The notes below the pieces were generated by a model. The model did no database searches. It worked only from the letters and a program-made list of their open reading frames with translations, and was not told where the DNA came from. Below, in pieces: positions 55,446-64,000 of a stretch of 64,000 nt of DNA; the stretch's first letter is position 1; each line of letters begins with the position of its first letter. The translations under genes and the position numbers were made by a program. This DNA is from Macrotis lagotis (lineage: Eukaryota > Chordata > Mammalia > Peramelemorphia > Peramelidae): the NCBI RefSeq assembly GCF_037893015.1, contig NC_133660.1, positions 286,289,078 to 286,353,077 on the forward strand, read 5' to 3'.

Positions 55446-56560
55446 ACAGATTAATCGTTAATTAGAATGATAGGAACTGAAGAAAATATTAATGCTTGCA
55501 CAAAAACACACCAGCAAATGAAAAACATAACCCTTGTTCCCCATTCACTTTTCTTCCCAGAAAGTGCTATCACTGAAGTAGAAGTTAGGAAGCTACAGAC
55601 TCATCCAGGACTGCTTGGGCAGGCATGAGGGATAATTGCCAGGCAACATCCTATGGGCTAAAATTCTATAATAGAGTCAGCCTGGGAGTCATGGGAAACT
55701 CAAGTGGGAGCAAGGAGAAACTGTTCTGATGAGGAGGAAAAGGAACTGTCTAAAGAAACTGCTAGATGCTCAGGGACCTCATTCACTGACTTGGAGTTTA
55801 CTCTGTTTTCAGTTTAAATTTTTTAAAAAGTTGAAATTTAAACACCATAAAAAAGACACCTTTCCATATAAAAGTTATCTGTGAAACTATGTATCTTTAA
55901 AGAATATAATCAATTTAATATGTTATTTTCAAAGATGCCCTGTGTTTTCTCTTGGTCTTCCTTCTAGTCTATTTATTTAAAAAGCTTTTTCAGTGATCTT
56001 TTCTTTTGTGCAACATTATCACTAAGCACATCCCCACAATGTCCTACCAAAATAAAAATACAGTTTTTGTAACAAATAAGCATAGTCATGAAAAAAAAAC
56101 CTCATACCATAACCAGCTCTCATCTGCCCTTGAGGTTTTGACCTTGCTATTCTAAGTTCTCACCATACTCTATCTCTCTCCAAAGACTCCAACTTTATTC
56201 TCTGTCAATGAGCATTCTTCTCCTATCTCATTTCTATCATTTGTCACTTCTTGACATCTTAGGACATTCTGTTCCTCTATGACTGACGGTATTTTACCAC
56301 AGAGAAATTACAATTCAGTCTTGTAGATCCCTCCAACCAAGTCAACAGGCATTTACTGAGTCTTTATTAAGCCTTGTGCTAAGTGCTGAGGTTACCAAGA
56401 CTTGCAAACATTAATGTGAATATGGTTCTTCAGAGTCAGTCAGCCAAGATTGGATGGCAGTCTCCCCATGTGCCAGACTCTATTCCAAATATTGGGGAAT
56501 ATCGTACTCATGGAGTTTATAGTTTGTTTTGTTGGAGGAAGAGGCTACAGATATATCTTG
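55446..56560. other. Intergenic sequence, no gene recognised
   Basis: AT-rich. A short old-repeat phrase near 56,345-56,395 ('aggcatttactgagtcttta', 'cttgtgctaagtgctgagg'). Confidence 0.45.
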
Positions 56561-56582
56561 ATATATATGAAATTGAATGGGG

Positions 56583-56742
56583 GGGGTGGGGTGGCTAGGT
56601 GGTGTAATGGATAAAGCACAGGCCTTGGAGTCAGGAGTACCTGGGTTCAAACCCAGTCTCAGACACTTAATAATGACCTAGCTGTGTGGCCTTGGGCAAG
56701 CCACGTAACCTCATTGCCTTGCAAAAACCTTAAAAAAAAACA
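56583..56742 (+). mobile_element. WSINE1-like SINE
   Basis: 'gtggctaggtggtgtaatgg' head, A9 tail, flanked by 'aattgaatggg'. Confidence 0.9.
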
Positions 56743-57525
56743 ATTGAATGGGATATAGTCCACAGTTGGCTTTATGTACAAGTAGTCCATGTAGATGGAT
56801 CCTAGTGGATGGGTAATAAAATAGAAGAAAATTGAACAGAGCAGCAAAGGTTAGGAGGAGCTTGCACAGACAACTTTCACCTTCCCTGCTAGTCATTGCT
56901 TTCTAGGCTCATTGAGACTTTCCCTGTTGACCCAGGGCAGATGAGAGTGGCATCTTTAGCTGAGGAGTAGCCCTGGGAGAGTTTGGGAGGGTGGCCTCTG
57001 ACATGAGAACCTTCTTGTTTCCGAACAAAATTAACTTACAGAAACCTGGAAAAAGACCAAGACTGAGAACAGGGAAGTCTTTGAGCTCATCTTACCTTGC
57101 CATGGACAGATTTTCTCATCTTATTTTCCAGGCGGGAAGGTGAGCTGATGTCTGGATCCCAGGCTACGGTTTTCCTCTGTTAACGTATTCCCAGACATTC
57201 AAAAACTTTCTGCATGTCCTGCCAAGGAGCCTATAGTTCAAAGGTGTAGGCTTTGAAAGGCCCTCTACGCTTGGGAGATAATTCCTTTGAGGCCATCTTG
57301 CCTTGGCAGAATCTAGACTGCTTGCTCCCCTCTTTCTTGTCTGTCCGTCTGTCTCTCCATTTCTGATTAAAGGGTGGCCAGTGATTGAAGGGGGAGAAAA
57401 TGAAGTTGTTGGAGGTGGATGGGAAGCTATCAGAGCTGGACAACCAGCATCAACCAATAAGTCAAGCATTGACTCTAAACACAAGAACACAGAATATTGG
57501 CCCATTAATAGGGTCACAAATCTTC

Positions 57526-57545
57526 CCAATCCAATCCAATCCAAT
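57526..57545 (+). repeat. (CCAAT)4 with further imperfect units
   Basis: Four perfect tandem CCAAT pentamers followed by two more CCAAT within the next 25 bp. It abuts an ancient interspersed-repeat copy ('gttattaagcacccactcta') that runs to about 57,680. Confidence 0.9.
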
Positions 57546-58014
57546 CATCCAATCCAGTGCAATCCAATCAACTGTTATTAAGCACCCACTCTAGGTCAGA
57601 TCAAGCCCATTTTTAAGCACGGGGAATACAATTAATAAAAAGAAAAACAGTCCCTGACCTCAAGGAGTTTGCATTCTAATGAGGGGTGAGATGGGGAGAT
57701 AGTACACAAAAGGAGGCAGGAAAGGGAGAGGGAGACCACAGGATATCTGATGCAGAGGCCTCTTATTCCATGGAATTGAAGCCTAGTAGAAGAGAAATGC
57801 AGAGTGGAGACACAATTCTCAGGGGTTTGTGCCTCTCAAATGGCCTGGTCATTGTCAGGAAATTGGCCATGGGCTCCATGGTCTTAGGAAGCTGCTTATG
57901 AACCTTTTTCTTTTGTGATTCTACCATAGAAATGTTCAGCTTCTGTAGGACAACAGATTCACAAAGATTCTCACAAGTGAAGAATTTTTTTTGCAATTGT
58001 TCAGTTGTTTGTTC

Positions 58015-58150
58015 ATGTCTGAATCTTTATAACCTTCTGGATGAACTGTCCTGTGGGGTTTTCTTGGCAAAGATAATGGAATCGTTTGCCATTTCCTTCT
58101 CTAGTTTCAGGCAAGGTTCAAGTGAGTTGCCCAGGGTCACACAGCTAGTA
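58015..58150 (-). mobile_element. MON1-like SINE, inverted
   Basis: 'gtggggttttcttggcaaag', 'gtttgccatttccttctcta' and 'agttgcccagggtcacacag': the inverse of the 17.8-kb element. Confidence 0.62.
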
Positions 58151-58319
58151 AGAAAAGAGAGGCCTTCGTTATTAATATAGCTAAATATCAATTTTCTATT
58201 AAGCATTATCAATTGTTTACATTCTTCTGAGTGAGAAAGGACAACGCCTACAAATACAAAATTCTGAGAAGCAAATATAGCCTTATCCACATAATGAGGA
58301 GGATCATAGAGATTCTAAA

Positions 58320-58445
58320 AATGGAGAAAATAAAATATTTATTAAGTGATTACCATGTACCAGGCTCCTATGTAGGACATTGAGGATGCAAATAGATAGT
58401 TCCTGCCCTCAAGGAGCTTAGATTCTAAAGGGGCATGATGGCTTC
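58320..58445 (+). repeat. Ancient interspersed repeat
   Basis: 'tatttattaagtgattacca', 'tgtaccaggctcctatgtag', 'ctgccctcaaggagcttaga': the same family as at 2.1, 57.6 and 59.8 kb. Confidence 0.6.
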
Positions 58446-60455
58446 TAAGGGATGGGAGTGGGGCTGCGTGTGATGAATCCATCTCTGGCTTCTTAAAACT
58501 CAAGAAGGTGCCAGGGAGAAGTTTAATTCTGCAGTGAGATATGGGGTGGAACTGATGGCCCAGATGAAGGCAGCAAGATACAACGATGCGATGAAATGAA
58601 GGACCCCTTGTGTGTCTGCCACGGTCTCCTCAGTACCCCTTCACCCTGGCCTCCTTAACCTTTAGGCTTGACCTTAGAACCAGAAGACCTGATTCCATTA
58701 TGGCTTTGTTCCTTGCTAGCCAGGGGACCTCAGGGGAGTCACTCTCCTGATCTATGCCTCTGTTTCCTCATTTGTCAAAGGAGAGGATTGTATCAGCATG
58801 GCTCCTGGGATCCCTCCCAGCTCTAGATCTTGGATCCTCCAAACTGAGGTCACTTCCTTCCATGTGCTTTCTCTTTCTGGTTCTCATGGCAAGATAGCAC
58901 CACATCACCTCCTCTCCCTGCTCTCCACATATAGGACCAGAAGGAGGACTCAATTGATCCTCCATCAGATGCTCCCTCTGCCCTCTCCTCTTCTCCCAAT
59001 ATGGATCTCCAGGTCACTCCTCCTGCCTAATCCCTCATCTCATCATCTCCTTCTTGCTGCTTCTGACCTCTGCCTCCATGGAGGTCTCTCACCTCCATCC
59101 CAGACATCTAGGTGGAAAGATCAGCTGGTGGGTTGGAGTCAAGAAGACCTGAGTTCAAATTCAGCCTTGTATCCTTATTAGCTGTGTGACCCAGAGTGAG
59201 TCACATAACTTGTTTCTTCTTCCTTCTAACTCCCAAGGTTCTACATTGATGAACACTGTTCTTAGTGACTCTCAAGAGTTCCCCAAGAATCCTTCAAAGA
59301 GCCCTCCCTGCCCATAAACAAAGGTTCATTCCTTCTCCTCTCAAAGGTTGCTGGTATCCCAGTTCAGTCCAATGATTGGGTGAGGCAAGGTTCGGGTGAC
59401 TGCCTTTCCCTCTCATGCCTGGGCACATCATCAGTACCATCTTCTCTCAGGGTGACACATCTAGTAAATGAGGGCACATTTGAACTCAAGTCTGCCTGAT
59501 TCCAGGATCAGTGCTCCAGCTGCTACTCCATAATTATACAGTAGGGGTGGCATGGTGGGACAGCAGTTTGTCTGAAAAAGGTATAAGCTTCTCAGGGGAC
59601 CACAGGCTCAATCTAAATCATCAGTGAGATGTGATGGCCTATAAATGCTCATGTGATATTGGGTTTAAGAAAGGTCTGGCATTCAACTGGGTGGGGACAA
59701 TCTATGGTGCCTTGGATCACCATTTACTTGGCTCTGAGTGCTATAGTTTAAAAAGGATTCCAAGAATGGAGTGAGTCCCGAGACAACAAATATTTCTTAA
59801 GCGTCTATGAGTCTGATGCTGTATACCTGACTGCTAAATCATGGACATAAAGAAAAACAGAAGATGGTCCCTGTACTGAAGGAGACCCCAGTCTTGGGGG
59901 TAGACAATCTGCAACTTTCAGAGGTGGGTGGTTTGAGATTATGAAACAAGGGAAGGCACTAGAATGAAGACAGGGTGGAGTGGCTTCCTATAGAAGGTAG
60001 GATTTTAGTTGACACTTAAAGGGAGCCAGGGAAGTCAATGGATGGAGAGAAAAGATAGCATTCCAGGCCTGGGGGATAGACAAGAGAGCATGGAACATCC
60101 AGAAGGCCAGAGTGCCTGTGGACCAGTGAAGTGTAAGCCAGCTGGTGAGCCAAAAAGGGGGAGGTGAGGAAGGGCTAGGAAGGTCAAATTGCATTTTGGA
60201 TCTGCTCCTGGAGAAAATTGGAAGTCACTGGAGTTTTTTGAGTAGGGGTGATATGATCTGATGTGAGCTTTAGGGAAAATCTTTCCGCAGTTGAGTGGCA
60301 GAATGCCCGCCAGGATGGCTGCCGGGTGAGGAAGGACCTTGAGTCCATGTCAAGTGAAAAATGATTGAATGAGCTGGGGAGGTTTAACCTGAAAAGGAAA
60401 AGTCTGGGTGGGAGGGTGGAGAGAGACGAGATCTGTGTTTGTGTCTGCAAAACTG
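58446..60455. other. Intergenic sequence, no gene recognised
   Basis: Old MIR-like remnants near 58,670-58,790 and 59,130-59,215, and another ancient repeat copy near 59,785-59,895. Open frames lack domains. Confidence 0.45.
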
Positions 60456-60462
60456 ATTCTTG

Positions 60463-60625
60463 TGTTTTTTTTTTTTTAGGTTTTTTTGGTAAAGTAAACG
60501 GGGTTAAGTGGCTTGCCCAAGGCCACACAGCTAGGTCATTATTAAGTGTCTGAGATGGGATTTGAACCCAGGTCCTCCTGACTCCAGGGCCGGTGCTTTA
60601 TCCACTGTGCCACCTAGCTGCCCTT
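60463..60625 (-). mobile_element. WSINE1-like SINE
   Basis: T-run, then a modified 'gtttttttggtaaagtaaacgg', full body, end 'ccacctagctgccc'. Flanked by 'tgat(t/c)cttgtgtttt'. Confidence 0.9.
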
Positions 60626-60809
60626 GATCCTTGTGTTTTAAAGAATTAGGAACAATGGGGAGAAACTGCAAAGATGCCAATTTGGATTCAGGGTTAGCAA
60701 ATGTTTCCCAGGGCTCAGCAGCACCCAGAAAGGCAGTGTAGAGCTTCTCAGCAGAGAAGGAAACAATCAGGAGTAGCTGACATTCTAATGGGAGAGAGAA
60801 GAACTCTAT

Positions 60810-61590
60810 TTAAACTTCTCTCTCTCTCCTGTTTTCCTCTTCCTTCCTTCTCTTTCTTTTCCTTCACTTTCTGTTTCTCATGTCTCTGTCTCTCCTCTCT
60901 CCCTTTTCTTTCCTTTCTCTCTGCATTCTCTTTCTCCCTTCTCTCTCTCTTCTCTTTTCCTCTCCCTTCCTTCTCTCTTTCTTTTCCTTCACTTTCTCTT
61001 TATCACTCTGTCTCTCTGTCATGTCTCTGTCTCTCCTCTCTCCCTTCTCTCTCTTTGTCATCTCTTTTTCTCCCTTCTCTCTGTCTCTCTTCTTGTTTTC
61101 TCTCTCCCTTCTCCTTTTTCCTTCACTTTCCCATTATTACTCTGTCTCTCTCTTGTCTCTCTATCTCTCCTCTCCCTTTTCTCTCCCTCTTTCTCACTTC
61201 TCTAGCTCTCTTCTTTTTCTCTCTTCCTTCTCCCTTTTCCTTTGCTTCCCCTCTGTTTCTCCTCTCTCCCTCCTCTCCCTCTCTCTCTCTCCTCTTTTCC
61301 TCTCCCTCCCTTCTCTCTTTCTTTTCCTTCACTTTCTCTTTATCACTGTCTCTGCTCTCTCTTCTTTCTCTCTTTTTATTTTCTCCCCTTATCTTTCTTT
61401 TCCTTTTCTCTATTTCTCTCTCTCTCCCTTTTCCTTCCCTCTGTGTCTTTCCTCTCTCTTCTCTCTCTCTTTTCCTTCTTTATCTTCCGTCTTACCTTCT
61501 CTTTGTTCTCAGTCTATCCTTTCTCCCTTCCTTCTCTTTCTTCCTTCTCTCTCTCTGTGTCTCTCTCCCTATCTCTGTTTCACACACATA
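60810..61590 (+). repeat. Polypyrimidine (CT/CTTT/CCTT) tract, about 780 bp
   Basis: Almost only C and T on the plus strand, with higher-order units such as 'tctgtctctcctctctccctt' variants repeating through it. The 296-aa and 238-aa Ser/Leu/Phe/Pro frames and their Glu/Arg/Lys mirror frames are artefacts. Confidence 0.96.
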
Positions 61591-62164
61591 GCATAAATAT
61601 ATGAATAAGTATATTGTTATTAACTGCATCGAGTTTATGTATACATGTATATTTATGCATATAACAAAAGAGTTAAATTACAAGGCGGTTTGGAAGGGAG
61701 GGTGCAGGGCTGAAGAGGCACTTCATGCACAAGATGGTGTCTGAGCTGCATCTTAAAGGAAGATAGGAGGAGGTGGGGGGTCCCTGGCAACCCTGGGGTG
61801 AACTGTCTTGTTGCTATGGTCTCGGCAGCTCACAATCATTCTCAAGAAGCCATTTGCCACCCTCCAGGCACTCTTGGCCAGCATCATTCTTATCATTTTC
61901 AGACAGATTCCTCCTCTTTGTGTTGCCGCCATATTAGCCTGGCTTTCTCCCTTGCTGCTTTGTGAGGAACCCTAGGGCAAGACACGGCATGCTGCTCTAG
62001 ATGCGAATAGCAAGCGACTCACATCTGTTAGAAAACCTGCAAACGGCCTTTGTTCTTCCCAACAGTCGCTTTGACCAAGAAGCAAAGCAATGCCCAAAAG
62101 AGACTAGAATGGAAATACTTTCCCAACAAGGATCTGCATCATTTTAAAAATCTAAGACCTTCAC

Positions 62165-62655
62165 TTAGTGGGAATCGGTCAGAGGCCAAAGAACAGTTTC
62201 CAAGCTGATGGGACGGGTCCATACCAAGGGTTTGGAGGTCCTCTCCATAGCGCCAGCCTTCTGGGATGGCGCCATGTTGGGGCCCCTGGACTCCCACACG
62301 GTGGCGCTGGAGCACAACGGGTCGGCTCCCAAGGGCCATGACACGTGGAAACTGTATTGATTGACGGAGGCCACGCTCCTCTCCGCTCTGCCGCCATCAC
62401 TGCCACCTCCTCCTCCTCCTCCACCACCTCCCATGCCCAGGGAAATGACTGCGGCAATGGTGCCAGTGTCGGAATCAGGGAAGGCTCTGCCAGCAGCCAT
62501 CTTGGCCAAGGACCTTGCTTTTAGCTCCAATGATCAAAGCTGCCTGAGATGGCGCAGGCCCTCCCCGACCCTTCCCAGGTGGCATGGGACTGATCGGCTC
62601 CTCAGAATCACTGGGTTGTTGAAGGAGTCAGAGACACGGTTTAAAGCACTTTGAA
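62165..62655. other. GC-rich segment with open frames on both strands (unidentified)
   Basis: An isolated GC- and CpG-richer block in AT-rich surroundings. The minus frame of 121 codons contains MAAGRAFPDSD and a Gly10 run. The plus frame of 97 codons contains a Pro run encoded by the same (CCT/CCA) triplets. No recognised homology and no clear splice sites or polyadenylation signal. It might be a 5' exon, a small CpG island or a retrocopy fragment. Confidence 0.3.
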
Positions 62656-62659
62656 TGTT

Positions 62660-62790
62660 ATTATTTTATTATCATTATTAGGAAACTGAGGCAAAGCCTC
62701 CTGTCTATCACATTTGTATATAAGCAGCAGAGGGTGAGATTTGAACCCTAGTTCTCCAGTTCTCCTACTACTGTCTCCTTTTTTATCTGA
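62660..62790. repeat. AT-rich run and MIR-like remnant
   Basis: ATT-rich stretch at 62,657-62,680, then 'aggaaactgaggcaaagcct' and 'agatttgaaccctagttct'. Poorly preserved. Confidence 0.4.
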
Positions 62791-63537
62791 CAAAGGACTC
62801 TGAAAATGGCACCTATCAGAATTTCTAAATTAACTTATAAGATAGGAAGAGCTGTTTTGGCAGGGTTCCAAAAGTCGCAAGAAATAAACAGACTGAGTAG
62901 ATACGGAGGTGCCAAAGTCAGGGATCAGGCAAGTGGGGGTAGGTGGCGGACCAGGAGAGGTGTTCCATTTTCAGTCCTGAGCTGATAAAGCCCTATTCCC
63001 TGGGGTTCAAGGCTCAGAGGACGGATTTAATTTTTCAGTCTCTAGATTTCAGAAGGGAAGACTCTCAGCTGCTTTGGAGGAGGGTGGAGACAAAGGGCTC
63101 GCTCTGTCAGAAGCCTCCCAGCTCACTGGCTTCTTCCGTAAAGAGACCCCAGCCTCCATTTTGAATGGAGAAGCCAGACTGCTCAGCCCTGCTTGGGTTG
63201 GTGGTTTTGATTTCTAAATATGTATCTTATTAATTAATCTGGCTTTTATCTATTTTTAAAAATCTAGTTGACTTAAGCAGGATCGATAGCCCAGTATTAA
63301 CAGCACTTGCAGATTCTCAATCACCATCTTCCTCTAAGTCCTTCATAAAATAGCAGGGGAAAAAACCAGACTAATATGGAGGCAACACGAAGGGGACGAA
63401 TCTGTTTGTGAAAATTTTAAGAATGATGCCAGCTATGAGGGAACCTAGGGGCTGGAACCCTCCCTAGCTGTGTGATCCTCTGCAAAGCACAGAACTACTC
63501 TGAGCCTCAGTTTCTCCATCTTTCAAATGCAGATAAT

Positions 63538-63695
63538 AGGGGCAGCTAGGTGGTACAGTGGATAGAGCCCTGGCCCTGGAGTCAGGAGTCCCTGGGTTCA
63601 AATGCAGCCTCAGATACTTCATAATGACCTAGCTGTGTGGCCTTGGGCAAGCCACTTCACCCCGTTTGCCTTGCAAAATAAAAACAAACCTAAAG
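63538..63695 (+). mobile_element. WSINE1-like SINE
   Basis: 'ggggcagctaggtggtacag' head through A-rich 'aaaataaaaacaaacctaaa' tail. Confidence 0.92.
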
Positions 63696-63765
63696 TGGTT
63701 TGCAGATCTCATGCATGCTCCAAGGTGTCCCCAAAGCCCAGGGGCAAATTTGAACTTCAGTAGCT

Positions 63766-63790
63766 TGATTATTATTATTATTATTATTTT
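63766..63790. repeat. (ATT)n microsatellite
   Basis: About 8 ATT units, about 70 bp downstream of the last SINE. Confidence 0.9.
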
Positions 63791-64000
63791 CATCATTATA
63801 TCACAGAACAGTATGTCAGCTTCCTTCAAGCTTCCTTCAAGAGTTTTACAAAGTAATAGGGGAGAAAAGCCAACCCGAGATGCCAAGAATCGACCATTTT
63901 TATTAAAAGCACCTCGGAGAGAGGTGTGGTTCAGCTATTGTGTTGCTGGAATAGCTTCTCTGTTACATGCAGTTCCCAGAAAGGCTAATATCTGCCAGGG

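Noticed and set aside
57526-57570. CCAAT array as a CRISPR-like or regulated promoter array
   Set aside because: Five-base tandem units without spacers are a microsatellite; no gene start follows.
60701-61604. 296-aa, 238-aa and 120-aa plus frames and Glu/Arg-rich minus frames
   Set aside because: Products of the polypyrimidine tract; absence of stops follows from composition.

Overview
The window is nuclear DNA of a marsupial, most likely an australidelphian. It carries about 22 copies of a tRNA/CORE-type SINE that looks like WSINE1 (head 'ggcagctaggtggcgcagtgg', body 'tgtggccttgggcaagccactt', A-rich tail). Around these lie long 3' remnants of the marsupial L1 lineage, a second SINE group (MAR1-like), older MIR/MON1-like and CR1/L3-like copies, and simple repeats. 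Most long open frames are repeat or low-complexity artefacts.

One complete gene is certain: INCENP (inner centromere protein, the scaffold of the chromosomal passenger complex), on the minus strand from a CpG-island promoter near 41.5 kb to a polyadenylation signal near 20.13 kb. I resolved 18 coding exons, including a 12-nt micro-exon. They join in frame into an 871-residue protein. Thr59, an HP1-type PxVxI motif, an STP motif, the charged single alpha-helix, the IN-box Trp/Phe pair and the TSS motif are all present. A non-coding first exon is inferred in the CpG island, with a CHR element and CCAAT boxes as in G2/M-expressed genes.

About 10 kb downstream of INCENP, also on the minus strand, is a small three-exon gene (8.2-9.8 kb). 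It encodes a signal peptide plus about 50 residues and ends at an AATAAA. Its phase-1/phase-0 introns, very short last exon and position beside INCENP (where placental mammals keep a secretoglobin cluster) suggest a divergent, cysteine-free secretoglobin-like gene. It is the best candidate for something undescribed here.

Layout: 1-8.2 kb, repeats, with one L1 copy bounded by a target-site duplication; 8.2-9.8 kb, the secretoglobin-like gene with a SINE in intron 1; 9.9-20.1 kb, L1 and SINE insertions including a nested pair sharing a three-copy target duplication; 20.1-41.5 kb, INCENP; 42-46.6 kb, L1 remnants in both orientations; 47.2-48.5 kb, a second CpG island with promoter-like features but no recognised gene; 48.5-64 kb, repeats, a polypyrimidine tract of about 0.8 kb and a small unidentified GC-rich ORF region at 62.2-62.6 kb. 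I saw no CRISPR array, rRNA gene, functional tRNA gene or recognisable endogenous retrovirus.
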